A stretch of DNA of 42,894 bases, taken from an uncultured Muribaculaceae bacterium. Its GTDB lineage: Bacteria; Bacteroidota; Bacteroidia; Bacteroidales; Muribaculaceae. The position numbers were made by a program, and so were the translations under genes. The stretch is taken from contig CAJTYC010000012.1 in NCBI GenBank assembly GCA_910584185.1, forward strand, positions 1 through 42,894, written 5' to 3'. A model generated the notes under the pieces. The model did not search any database and was not told the origin of the DNA. It saw only the letters and a program-made list of their open reading frames with translations. Below are positions 15,953 to 24,683 of the stretch, in pieces; the stretch's first letter is position 1; each line of letters begins with the position of its first letter.

Positions 15953-16524
15953 TGGGATTGATGAATGAGAAATATTTCAGTGAAGCGAAGTATTATGAGG
16001 GAGACTGTTATGTAGCGGACTATACCGAAAAGTCCTCAAGCGAGCGTGGTGTTGAGATATCGGAAGAGCCGTTTGAAGACATATCCTATTTTCATTTGAA
16101 GAAAGCCAATAACTCGCATATACGATATATAGGGGTTAATTTTGAAGAACATACTGCATTTATCAGGGGGATACAGAATTGTGAGTGCATGTTTGTGTCG
16201 TGCATGGAGGTCAGCAAGCCTTGGTTGATGATGTTGGAGATGAAGTATTGTGAGGAAGATAACATAGAGGGATATGTATATAAGGCATATTCGCAGATGT
16301 ACGACACGCTTGCGAAGGTGGAGCGTGAGGGGGTATTGGCATCGGGAGATTATCGGAAATATTTTGTGTACTCGGTGCCTGAACATGCAGACCGAGCACC
16401 GTTTGGTGAGTTCACGCGGACTCAGAATGATACGTTGCGGGCTTATGAGAAAGAGGGAATACAGTTGATAGGTAATAATCGGATGCTTATTGCTACTTCG
16501 CAGTATCTTTTTGAGTGTAGGTAG
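15952..16524 (+). CDS. Unknown partner of the ATPase, possible PD-(D/E)XK-like protein
   Basis: A 190-residue protein, starting at ATG 15952 with a TGATG overlap with the ATPase gene (a GTG three bases earlier is also in frame). I do not recognise the family. The stretch CECMFVSCMEVSKPWLMMLEMKYC (cut: CECMFVSC, then WLMMLEMKYC, about residues 75-98) has the shape of a PD-(D/E)XK core: a first acidic residue on one strand, then E-x-K on the next. A helix with YSQMYDTL follows. That would make it the nuclease effector of the ATPase. The first acid is Glu, not the usual Asp, so this is a hypothesis. Confidence 0.5.
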   Translation: MGLMNEKYFSEAKYYEGDCYVADYTEKSSSERGVEISEEPFEDISYFHLKKANNSHIRYIGVNFEEHTAFIRGIQNCECMFVSCMEVSKPWLMMLEMKYCEEDNIEGYVYKAYSQMYDTLAKVEREGVLASGDYRKYFVYSVPEHADRAPFGEFTRTQNDTLRAYEKEGIQLIGNNRMLIATSQYLFECR

Positions 16525-16569
16525 ATTTCCTTTTGGAGATTATAATGAAATTGTGGAAATAGGGTATAA

Positions 16570-18333
16570 TTGGATAATAAAGTAACGGAAAATAAGGAGG
16601 AAAGGCTTGAGAAGAACGACATTCTTGGCGCAATGCTTCCGGATGTTGCAGAAGAAGTTGCTTCGGAAATAAGTCCAAATGACGCCGAGGCAGATATCTT
16701 GTCGGCCGAGAGTGTGGCGAGTGTCGATGCTGAGCTTAAGTCGGAAACAGAAGCTCAAACCGATGGAGGAGAAAAAAAAGTTGAAGCACCTGTGCGGGAG
16801 AGCAGGGTTAAGAAGACACTCCTTAATGCACGTGTGAATCTTATCTTCTACTTTCTTAATCTCATTTTAAGTTTCTTTACACGTAAGATATTTTTGGATT
16901 GTCTCGGCACAGAGTTCATGGGTCTGACAGGTACGCTTCAGAACCTGTTGGGCTTTTTGAATCTTGCGGAGTTGGGGATAGGTGGAGCAATTGGATTTTT
17001 GCTTTATAAGCCACTCTTTGATCGGAATCAGCAAAAGATAAATGAGATAATCTCAGTGATGGGTTATCTTTACCGATGGATTGGTATAATAATCTTGGGG
17101 GGAGGAGTGATAATGAGTTGCTTCCTGCCTTTGATATTTCCGGACACCGGATTCAACTTAGCGCTGATATACTTTGCATTCTATAGTTTTCTGGCATCGA
17201 GCTTAATAGGTTATTTTATCAACTATCGGCAAAATCTACTTGGTGCGGATCAGAAGAATTATGTAGTGGCGGCATATTTCCAGACAGGAAATATAGTTAA
17301 GACTATCATACAGATGGCGTTGGCCTATTATACGGGCAGTTATTATCTTTGGGTCGCAATTGAGCTTGCATTTGGTATCATTTATTCAGTTATATTGAAT
17401 TGGAAGATCAATAAGACATATCCTTGGCTTGCAGCAGATGTGAGGCTTGGTAAACGGATGTTTAAGAAATATCCGGAAGTGATGAAAAAGACCAAGCAAT
17501 TATTTGTACATCGTATCAGTGCGTTTGTTCAGTTTCAGACTTCGCCATTGTTTATTTATGCTTATGTATCGTTGAACACAGTTGCTTTATTTCAGAATTA
17601 TACGATAATTTTTTCTAAGATAAGTATAGTTTTATCGCAGATGCTTGGTGGAGTTTCTGCAAGCGTAGGAAATCTTATTGCAGAGGGTAATAAAAGTAAG
17701 ATAAATACGATATATTGGCAGTTGACATCGTTTTATTTTTTTATGTATGGAATAGCATTATTCGGATTTTATAGCTTTTCAAATGAGTTCATAACTCAAT
17801 GGCTTGGAAAAGAATATTTGCTGCCATTCTATGTAGTCATACTGTCATGTATAAATTTCTTCATTAATATTTTTAGAAATTCCAATGATCCTTTTTTATT
17901 TGGATTTGGATTATTCAATGACACATGGGCTCCAATTGCAGAATCTGCTATTTATGCAATTGTGGCAATTGTGGGGGGGTATTATTGGGGATTAAAAGGA
18001 ATATTATTAGCGACTACAATCAGTGGTGTTATGATATTAGGGATATGGAAACCTTATTTCTTATTTACTAAAGGAATTGGGTTAGGATATATTTACTATT
18101 TGAGACGGTGGTTACCCTATCCGATATTTATGATATGCAGCATATATTTAGTTGAGGAGTTGATGGGGTATATAAGATTAAGTTTCATGTCCGGTTGGTG
18201 GAATCTGATAATAAATGCAGTTATATCGTTGTCTATTTTTATTGCATTATATTTTATAATGATGTTATTGTTATTCCCTGTATTTAGGGATTTTATGAGA
18301 CGCTTTATTCCTGCTAAGTTTAATATCAGGTAA
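16570..18333 (+). CDS. Polysaccharide flippase (MOP/Wzx-like)
   Basis: A multi-pass membrane protein of 587 residues that would flip lipid-linked repeat units across the inner membrane. After an unusual acidic, soluble N-terminal extension of about 80 residues come some 12-14 hydrophobic helices (for example LIFYFLNLILSFFTRKIFL, IIILGGGVIMSCFLPLIF, IFIALYFIMMLLLFPVF). The segment FTRKIFLDCLGTEFMGLTG is typical of Wzx-like proteins. The start is unsure: TTG 16570 gives the full frame, ATG 16633 a shorter tail. The gene is AT-rich compared with the genes before 14 kb. Confidence 0.88.
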   Translation: MDNKVTENKEERLEKNDILGAMLPDVAEEVASEISPNDAEADILSAESVASVDAELKSETEAQTDGGEKKVEAPVRESRVKKTLLNARVNLIFYFLNLILSFFTRKIFLDCLGTEFMGLTGTLQNLLGFLNLAELGIGGAIGFLLYKPLFDRNQQKINEIISVMGYLYRWIGIIILGGGVIMSCFLPLIFPDTGFNLALIYFAFYSFLASSLIGYFINYRQNLLGADQKNYVVAAYFQTGNIVKTIIQMALAYYTGSYYLWVAIELAFGIIYSVILNWKINKTYPWLAADVRLGKRMFKKYPEVMKKTKQLFVHRISAFVQFQTSPLFIYAYVSLNTVALFQNYTIIFSKISIVLSQMLGGVSASVGNLIAEGNKSKINTIYWQLTSFYFFMYGIALFGFYSFSNEFITQWLGKEYLLPFYVVILSCINFFINIFRNSNDPFLFGFGLFNDTWAPIAESAIYAIVAIVGGYYWGLKGILLATTISGVMILGIWKPYFLFTKGIGLGYIYYLRRWLPYPIFMICSIYLVEELMGYIRLSFMSGWWNLIINAVISLSIFIALYFIMMLLLFPVFRDFMRRFIPAKFNIR

Positions 18334-18352
18334 TAACTTTCATAAAAGAATT

Positions 18353-19201
18353 ATGAAACAAAATAGAAATATGATACCTAAGATAATACATTGTGTTTGG
18401 CTTAGTGGAGATGTTAAAGAGGGTCTTCACAAGAAGTGTCTGGAGAGTTGGAAGAATATTATGCCTGATTTTGAAATCAGGGAATGGAGTCTTAATAATT
18501 TACCTGCGGAGGTAACTGAACATCCATTTGTAAAAGAGGCTTTGTCAGCTCGTAAATGGGCTTTTGCAACTGATTACATTAGACTGTGGGCTTTGTATAA
18601 TTTCGGTGGGGTGTATATGGACTTGGATGTTATAGTATACAAAAATTTCACACCGTTTCTTGTGCATAGAGCTTTCAGTTGTGTGGAATTTAATCCGAAA
18701 AATTTCTATAAGGCTGTTAAAAAAAATCAGAAAGAAAATATTAGGGGTTTGAATATTGAGGCTGCTGTTATGGGTAGCGAGGCGCATCATATGTGGATTG
18801 GAAGTATGTTGAAATATTATGATGAGTTAAAGTTTAGTGCGGATTCGAAGTTTATGGATTCCATATTGATGCCGTTGATTGTAACTCGACACACTATACC
18901 GTTGGGTTTTCGTTATGCTCCTATCTATCAGGAATTGAAGGAAGGTGTTGCTATTTATGGTCCGGATGTTTTTTCAAGTTGCTATGATAATTCTATATGT
19001 AGAAGCGACAAAGAAGATATAACAAATAATCAGACTCGATATGCACGTCATTTTTGTGCCCATAGTTGGTATGAAGACTGTGATGATAAGGGCTTGATAT
19101 GGAAGTTTAAACATTTCATCATAAGAATAATTGGAGAAAAAAGATGGGCTTCATATAGAGGGAATAATAAAGAAAACAATCGAGGATTGACTAATATTTA
19201 A
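18353..19201 (+). CDS. GT32-type glycosyltransferase
   Basis: A 282-residue cytoplasmic glycosyltransferase of the capsular-polysaccharide type with a DXD sugar-binding region. It begins MIPKIIHCVWLSGD (after six residues), and the donor/metal site is in GGVYMDLDVIVYKNF (about residues 81-95), with the preceding helix ARKWAFATDYIRLWALYNF. It is 19 bases after the flippase gene and 3 bases before the next start, so it belongs to the same operon. Confidence 0.88.
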   Translation: MKQNRNMIPKIIHCVWLSGDVKEGLHKKCLESWKNIMPDFEIREWSLNNLPAEVTEHPFVKEALSARKWAFATDYIRLWALYNFGGVYMDLDVIVYKNFTPFLVHRAFSCVEFNPKNFYKAVKKNQKENIRGLNIEAAVMGSEAHHMWIGSMLKYYDELKFSADSKFMDSILMPLIVTRHTIPLGFRYAPIYQELKEGVAIYGPDVFSSCYDNSICRSDKEDITNNQTRYARHFCAHSWYEDCDDKGLIWKFKHFIIRIIGEKRWASYRGNNKENNRGLTNI

Positions 19202-19204
19202 TTA

Positions 19205-20416
19205 GTGGATAAACAGGAATTGCGACATATAAGAGGGGCACGGCTGAGTTGTTTTGGATGTGGAGTTTGTGAAAACACGTGTCCGGTTCATGCTATCGGA
19301 ATGCAGGAAGATTGCATGGGTTTTTTATATCCTCAGGTAGATGATTCAGTATGTATCTCTTGTGGCAAATGCTTAAGGGAATGTCCAGATGAGGATAAAG
19401 CGAGGGAATCCGTTTTTAATAATCCGGATAATTATTATGGAGTAAGGCTCAAGAGCCAAGAGGTATTATCTAAATCACAGAGTGGAGGTGCTTTTGGAGC
19501 TGTGGCTGAATTTGTGATAGGCCAGGGGGGTGTTGTGTATGGTGCAGTATTCGATAATGAATGCAGGGTAACTCATATAGGGACTGATACAAAAGAGGGG
19601 TTGGAATTGATGCGTGGCAGTAAGTACGTGCAAAGTAAAATAGTTGATTGTCTTGATAATATAAAGCAGGATTTGGCGAATGGAAAGACTGTATTGTTTT
19701 CCGGCACACCATGTCAAGTTGCTGCCGTGAAATTACATATATCAAAGAAATTTCAGGAACGACTGATATTGGTTGATATTTTGTGTCATGGTGTTGGTTC
19801 TCCCGCAGTATGGTCATCACATGTTCGAGGAATCGAATATAAAGAGGGGCAGAAAATTAAGGCGGCAAAATGTAGAGATAAATCAATCAGCGGATGGCAT
19901 GGCTTCACAGAAAATTTATTGCTTGCAGATGGAAGATCTATACATTCAGATGAATATACGGAGATTTTCATGAAGCAAATAGCATATAGACAGTCTTGTT
20001 ATCAATGTCCGTTTGCAAATATACATAGAGTTGGTGATATTACAATAGGTGATCTTTGGGGTGTGGAAAAAACTAAGCTTGCGAAAGAAGCCTCTGATGA
20101 AAAAGGAATGTCGCTGCTTATGATAAATACGGAAAAAGGTAAGCATGTGTTTATGGAGGCTAAAGAATATTTGCATTATACGGAAATGACTCAATCAGAT
20201 ATAATGCAGCCGAGGTTAAAACGTCCCTCTGAGAAGAATCCGTTGCGGGATAAATTTGAGGTATGGTATGATAAAGATGGTTTGGGTTATGCATTAAAGA
20301 GATGGGGTTATTATAAGGGAGTGGATAAAGTGAAGTTAAAAGTGATGGGTCTATTTCCCACGTCAGTTAGGAAACAAATTTTGTCGATAAAAAATAAGAT
20401 AAGTGGAACAAAGTAA
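19205..20416 (+). CDS. F420-hydrogenase beta-like iron-sulfur protein of polysaccharide locus
   Basis: A 403-residue protein with two N-terminal ferredoxin motifs: CFGCGVCENTCPVHAIGM and CISCGKCLRECPDE, followed by FrhB/FdhB-type N- and C-terminal regions (SGGAFGAVAEFVI, GTPCQVAAV, CHGVGSPAVW, and CYQCPFAN, IGDLWG). Proteins of this kind sit beside pyruvyltransferases in many exopolysaccharide clusters, but their reaction is not settled. It starts with GTG 19205 right after the GT32 stop and overlaps the next gene by 14 bases. Confidence 0.9.
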   Translation: MDKQELRHIRGARLSCFGCGVCENTCPVHAIGMQEDCMGFLYPQVDDSVCISCGKCLRECPDEDKARESVFNNPDNYYGVRLKSQEVLSKSQSGGAFGAVAEFVIGQGGVVYGAVFDNECRVTHIGTDTKEGLELMRGSKYVQSKIVDCLDNIKQDLANGKTVLFSGTPCQVAAVKLHISKKFQERLILVDILCHGVGSPAVWSSHVRGIEYKEGQKIKAAKCRDKSISGWHGFTENLLLADGRSIHSDEYTEIFMKQIAYRQSCYQCPFANIHRVGDITIGDLWGVEKTKLAKEASDEKGMSLLMINTEKGKHVFMEAKEYLHYTEMTQSDIMQPRLKRPSEKNPLRDKFEVWYDKDGLGYALKRWGYYKGVDKVKLKVMGLFPTSVRKQILSIKNKISGTK

Positions 20417-21449
20417 AGATAAAAAAATAAGGATATTGACATTTCACAGCGCATATAGTTATGGAGCTGTCTTGCAGACATATGGATTATTTACGTTTTT
20501 GAAGAAACATTTCAAGGATGTAAGGGTTGTGGATTTCAGATGTCCTCACTTTTCGATAACTTTTAACTGGAAAAATATAAAGTCGTGGTTGACATATCCT
20601 AAATTTTCAGCGTTTAAAAGAAAAATAAAATTTACGAGACAAATTGATGCCGAGGAGCTTAGAAGTAGAGGAATAGAAGCGGATATATTAGTTATCGGCA
20701 GTGATCAGGTTTGGAACCAAAATATAACTAAAGATTATTCTGATATATATTTGGGGAATCTTGGTAAATTGACAGAAAACAAAATATCATATGCAGCATC
20801 GATTGGTAAGTCTGAGCTAAATGATAATGAAAAGAACCTGATGGGGGAGATGCTTCCGAAGTTCAGTAAAGTTTCGGTAAGGGAAAAAGAGGCAGTGGAT
20901 TTGTGTGAAGGAATTGGCGTAAAGGATGTGGAGCATGTTATAGACCCCACGTTCCTTATTGACGATTACAACAAACTGATAGGTAGAGTAGAAGAAAAGG
21001 ATGAATTGGGGTTGTTTGTGCTTGATAATTCAAGCAACGAATGTTTTGAAGCAGCCTTGCAAATAAGTTCTAAATTAGGGCTTAAACCGAAGGTTATAAA
21101 TAAGGCAAAGAAGCAGGAGGGATTTAAGGTAATACCTTTTCCGGGAATAAAGAAATTCTTGCGAGAAATAGCTAAAAGTAAGTTTATGATAACAAACTCT
21201 TATCATGGTTTGGCTTTTTCGATAATCTTCAGGAAGCAATTTGCATATGTTACTACGAATCCTAAATTGCAGAGCCGCGCAAAATCGCTGCTTGAGCTTT
21301 GTGGATTGGAGAGTCGGATGTTCTTTTCATATGATGAGCTTAAAAATAGTGAAATCTGGGATAGAAAGATTGATTATAATAAAGTAGGGAACAAACTCGC
21401 GCCATTTATAAAAAAGTCTAAAGAGTTTTTAATTTCAGCTTGTGAATAA
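20403..21449 (+). CDS. Polysaccharide pyruvyl transferase family protein
   Basis: A 348-residue protein that would add a pyruvate ketal to a sugar of the repeat unit. Family landmarks are TFHSAYSYGAVLQTYGL, IGSDQVWNQNI, YAASIGKSEL, VSVREKEAVDLC and the C-terminal NSYHGLAFSI, with histidine in NSYHG. It starts with GTG 20403 inside the end of the previous gene and ends inside the start of the acyltransferase gene, which marks a tightly coupled operon. Confidence 0.9.
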   Translation: MEQSKDKKIRILTFHSAYSYGAVLQTYGLFTFLKKHFKDVRVVDFRCPHFSITFNWKNIKSWLTYPKFSAFKRKIKFTRQIDAEELRSRGIEADILVIGSDQVWNQNITKDYSDIYLGNLGKLTENKISYAASIGKSELNDNEKNLMGEMLPKFSKVSVREKEAVDLCEGIGVKDVEHVIDPTFLIDDYNKLIGRVEEKDELGLFVLDNSSNECFEAALQISSKLGLKPKVINKAKKQEGFKVIPFPGIKKFLREIAKSKFMITNSYHGLAFSIIFRKQFAYVTTNPKLQSRAKSLLELCGLESRMFFSYDELKNSEIWDRKIDYNKVGNKLAPFIKKSKEFLISACE

Positions 21450-22497
21450 GGCTATGTTGAGTAAAGAGAGAATAGAATCATTTGATTTTATAAAATTTAT
21501 TGCCATTTTATTAGTGGTTTGGGGCCATGGCATAGGCTATTTTATACCCGGAGACCATAGTATGAATTGGGCATATACTATTATTTATTCGTTTCACATG
21601 CCCTTGTTTATGATGGTTACCGGCTTCTTTGGGGCAAATCTTTATAAGCGAAGTTTCCGGGAAATGATAAGCAAGAAGTTCGTACAGTTATTGCTGCCTG
21701 TACTGAGTTTCGGGTTGCTGCTGTCGTTGTATCATGCTGTGATATTGAAAGATGGTGTGAGGTTTTTATATGGTTTCTATAATTTTTGGTTTCTTCCGTC
21801 TGCGTTCATGTGTGCAGTAATGTTCTATTTAGCGACCAAGATTCGGAAATATAGAGCTGTTGGGGTGGTGACGATGCTTCTGATAAGCCAGCTTTTGCCG
21901 GTGATAAGTAATCACGTGCCTATGATTGTGATGCAGTTTATGCCGGATATGGATTTGCAGCGGATGTTTCCGTGTTACGTGGCCGGGGCGTTTATAAACA
22001 GTTGGTATTATGAGTTTCAAAAGAATAGAAGAATAATATTTATAGTTTCAACGGTTGTATATTTGTTGATTTATTTGTCCTTGATGTCTCCTGTCCGGAT
22101 TAGCTTTGATCAGGGGTATTCTTATCTTTTCGGTCTTGTAAGATTGGTGGGTGGAATAGCGGCTTCGATTAGCTTGATATCATTAGTTGAATTATGTTAC
22201 GGAGTGATTAAAAAAATAGCACCATTATTTCTTCCAATATTAACGAATGAATGATATATACCCCTAACGTTTTCCTGCCTACCTTACATGTCCAATTATA
22301 ATGTGGGATTGTTTATGATAGACACCGGTAATGAATTTGTTGACAGTTGGATAATATGTATCGTTTTATCATTGATGATTATGGGTGTGTGTTATGGAGT
22401 AATCCGACTTATTGAACAGTCTCGTTTATTGTCATATTTGATGCTTGGGAAAGGGTCATTGAAGAAAGAGTCACAGGCTGCTGTAGTTGAAGATTAA
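21442..22497 (+). pseudogene. Acyltransferase-3 family gene interrupted by an in-frame TGA
   Basis: Membrane O-acyltransferase that would decorate the polysaccharide. The first part (GTG 21442 or ATG 21454) shows the family start FDFIKFIAILLVVWGHG and SFHMPLFMMVTGFFG. It stops at TGA 22252-22254 after ILTNE. The same frame then goes on to TAA at 22497 with a last transmembrane segment and tail IRLIEQSRLLSYLMLGKG, as expected for the C terminus. The full span of 351 codons is the normal family length. In the gap another frame reads IYTPNVFLPTLHVQL, so two compensating frameshifts are also possible. It is likely non-functional unless the read is wrong. Confidence 0.7.
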
Positions 22498-22526
22498 AGC
22501 GTTATATATGGTGGAACGGGTGTATC

Positions 22527-22604
22527 ATGACCGGGCGGTTGAGGATAGTGGGTATTGTCCTCGGTTTGGTTATCTTTTTTCGGAGATTCTGGAGAAATAA
22601 GTAA
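22527..22604 (+). CDS. Possible 25-residue hydrophobic peptide
   Basis: ATG 22527 to TAA 22604 encodes a short peptide with one hydrophobic segment, RIVGIVLGLVIFF, between basic ends (RRFWRNK at the C terminus). It lies between the broken acyltransferase and the first composite repeat. It could be a small membrane peptide or the tail of a lost gene. No promoter or family was found. Confidence 0.25.
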   Translation: MTGRLRIVGIVLGLVIFFRRFWRNK

Positions 22605-22720
22605 GACCTGGGCGCTTTGCGCCACATATCCGGCTTCGCCGGGACATATTTCCTTTTGTTCCTTTTGAATATTTTTTGTACGAGGATGGCGAGGAAAGCG
22701 AGGAAATAAAGGGAAATTGC
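22605..22720 (+). repeat. Composite repeat, copy 1 (core A plus part of module B)
   Basis: Core A at 22605-22651: GACCTG, hairpin GGCGC-TTT-GCGCC, ACATAT, hairpin CCGGC-TTC-GCCGG, GACATATTT. It is followed by a CCTTTTGTTCC run and a CGAGGAAATAAAGGGAAA arm that can pair with it imperfectly (module B). It bounds the phosphoribosyltransferase-DprA pair on the left. The rest of the gap to 22797 shows nothing else. Confidence 0.85.
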
Positions 22721-22797
22721 AGGTTTTTATCGTTTAATTTTGGATATTAGGTATTTGGTGCGTATATTTGGAGGTTGATTCTTTAATCTTTAAGTTT

Positions 22798-23646
22798 ATG
22801 ATGGATATGAGGTTTTGGGGAGTCCCTAAAAAGCAGATTTCTTTGGAGTCTATCTTGGAGTATGCGCAGCTTAGTCCGAGGAGAATTCATTTCGCCAGCA
22901 CTCATCGCAAGGCCTTGCGCGAGGTGGATGACGGGTCGGAGGTGTTGGCTTGGTTGAATCTTCCTTTTCGCGATACGGTTGGCGTGTTGTTGTCGCATTT
23001 GGCGGGCGCAACTTTGTATGAAAGAAGAACCGGTAAGGGTGTTTGCTGTCCAATCAAGAATGCTGACCAGTTGGATTTGGTGAAGTCATTTGTGGAGAGG
23101 TTTAAGGATATTGTGTTTTTGAGGGACAATCTCGACTTGTCGGCGGCTCTCTCGATGAATATGGAGGAAGATGGGGCTTCGCGCACCGAATTGGGGGAAT
23201 GTGAGTATCAGGTGAAGTATCATGGCTTGGGTTGCGGTTCGGAGGAATTTGTCAAGCTTCATGAAGCTCTTTGCGAGTGGTTGGAGGAATTGCCCTTTTA
23301 TAAGGATGCGGATTATATATGCGCTGTTCCGAGCGGTCATTCTTTTGTGGCTGATATCATCGGGGGTCTGGATGATTGGAAAGGTAAGGATATATCTGAG
23401 CATGTGTCATGGGCCGATAAGAAATGTGACATTAAGAATGCGGAGAGTGTTGAGGAAAAGTTGGATGCTTTGGAGCGTTCCGGCTTGGAGGTAAATGGCG
23501 TGGACTTGAAAGGGAAGGTTGTGGTGTTGGTTGATGATCTGTATAAGTCGGGACTGACTATGCAGTATGTTGCCATGAAACTGAAGGAATCTGGAGCAAG
23601 TCGTGTTTTCGGCATATGTCTTGTCAAGTCTCGTGGTAATGATTGA
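22798..23646 (+). CDS. Phosphoribosyltransferase-domain protein paired with DprA-like gene
   Basis: A 282-residue protein from ATG 22798 (MMDMRFWGVPKKQ); an in-frame TTG at 22768 is also possible. The C-terminal domain is a type I phosphoribosyltransferase: the PRPP loop is VVVLVDDLYKSGLTMQYVA (about residues 242-260), preceded by ICAVPSGHSF (about 181-190) and followed by ASRVFGICLVKSRG. The N-terminal half is unlike known PRTases and may be specific to this system. A ComF-like role would be the housekeeping reading, but the pairing with an accessory DprA and the flanking repeats suggest a conflict system. The next gene starts 29 bases downstream. Confidence 0.75.
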   Translation: MMDMRFWGVPKKQISLESILEYAQLSPRRIHFASTHRKALREVDDGSEVLAWLNLPFRDTVGVLLSHLAGATLYERRTGKGVCCPIKNADQLDLVKSFVERFKDIVFLRDNLDLSAALSMNMEEDGASRTELGECEYQVKYHGLGCGSEEFVKLHEALCEWLEELPFYKDADYICAVPSGHSFVADIIGGLDDWKGKDISEHVSWADKKCDIKNAESVEEKLDALERSGLEVNGVDLKGKVVVLVDDLYKSGLTMQYVAMKLKESGASRVFGICLVKSRGND

Positions 23647-23675
23647 GTTTTTGTGGTCTTGAAAATTAATTAGCT

Positions 23676-24560
23676 ATGTGTGAAGTCAGGGATGTTAAGG
23701 CGGTGTTCGGGTATATGCGGCTGAAGGGTATCGGTGCGAACCGGACTAACCGGGAGCTTATGTCTTATACGAATGGCATTCATTCGGGGATGCCTTTGGC
23801 TGATTTTCTGAGCATGTCGCTCAGGGAGGATCAGAGGGGTGAGTATCTGTCGCTTTGCGAGAAGGTTGTTACTCACCGTTATTCGGATGTTCTCAGGTTT
23901 AAGATGGTAATAGAGAGTTCTTATCCGGTTGGGTTGCAGCGGATGTTGAAGCTGAACACTCCTCCTGTGTTGACGTTGCTTGGCAATGTGGGTCTTCTGG
24001 AAACGAAGAAGGTGGGCTTCAGCGGTTCGAGGAAGGTGTCGGATAAGGGTTTGGAGATAACTCGCGATTGCGTCTCGCAGTTGGCGGTGTTGCCGGGAGT
24101 TAGCATAGTGAGCGGATATGCGCAGGGTGTGGACCGAGAGGCTCACCGCACGGCTCTTGCTTCGGGTGGGTCTACTATTGTGGTGCTTCCAAATGGCATA
24201 TCTGAGTTTAGTATGCGCCGTGAGTTGAGTGATGTGTGGGATTGGGACAGGGTGCTTGTGGTGAGTGAGTATCTTCCTGAAGATAAGTGGAGTGTTGCGA
24301 GGGCCATGAATCGTAATAGCACTATCATAGGGCTTTGTGATGCCATGTTTGTGGCTGAGGCGGGTGCTACCGGGGGGAGTCTTGATGCCGGGTTGAAGAC
24401 TTTGGCCGACGGCAAGCCGTTGTTTGTGCCTCAGTATGGTGAGTGGCCTGAGTCGGCTTTGGGCAATAGGCGGTTGCTGGAGATGGGTGCTTGGCCGGTG
24501 CTTAGGAGTTTGCGTAGTGGTCATGCTAACGTGGAGGCTTTGGCTGCTTGCTTGTCTTGA
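23676..24560 (+). CDS. DprA/Smf-like (SLOG) protein of a conflict module
   Basis: A 294-residue Rossmann-like protein of the DprA/SLOG superfamily. The core runs from KKVGFSGSRKVSDKGLEIT (about residues 111-129) through VSGYAQGVDREAHRTALASG, TIVVLPNGI, and ARAMNRNSTIIGLCDAMFVAEAG to GGSLDAGLKTLADGKPLFVP. The signature of nucleotide or single-stranded DNA binding is kept. The N-terminal helical part (YMRLKGIGANRTNREL) resembles the helix-hairpin part of DprA, but the C-terminal winged helix of true DprA is absent. This, the partner and the repeats argue for an accessory role rather than competence. Confidence 0.8.
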   Translation: MCEVRDVKAVFGYMRLKGIGANRTNRELMSYTNGIHSGMPLADFLSMSLREDQRGEYLSLCEKVVTHRYSDVLRFKMVIESSYPVGLQRMLKLNTPPVLTLLGNVGLLETKKVGFSGSRKVSDKGLEITRDCVSQLAVLPGVSIVSGYAQGVDREAHRTALASGGSTIVVLPNGISEFSMRRELSDVWDWDRVLVVSEYLPEDKWSVARAMNRNSTIIGLCDAMFVAEAGATGGSLDAGLKTLADGKPLFVPQYGEWPESALGNRRLLEMGAWPVLRSLRSGHANVEALAACLS

Positions 24561-24565
24561 GGTTA

Positions 24566-24665
24566 GACATGGGCGCTTTGCGCCACATATCCGGTTTCGC
24601 CGGGACATATTTTACATTTTTTTGATTAAAAATATGTTGACGTAGGAATATGTTAGTTTTAGTTT
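24566..24665 (+). repeat. Composite repeat, copy 2 (core A plus module C)
   Basis: Core A at 24566-24612 starts six bases after the DprA-like stop, with hairpins GGCGC-TTT-GCGCC and CCGGT-TTC-GCCGG. Module C follows: AAATATGTTGACGTAGGAATATG then TTAGTTTTAGT (given here in parts), a weaker hairpin. Confidence 0.85.
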
Positions 24666-24683
24666 GTATTTGATTGGTTTGTG

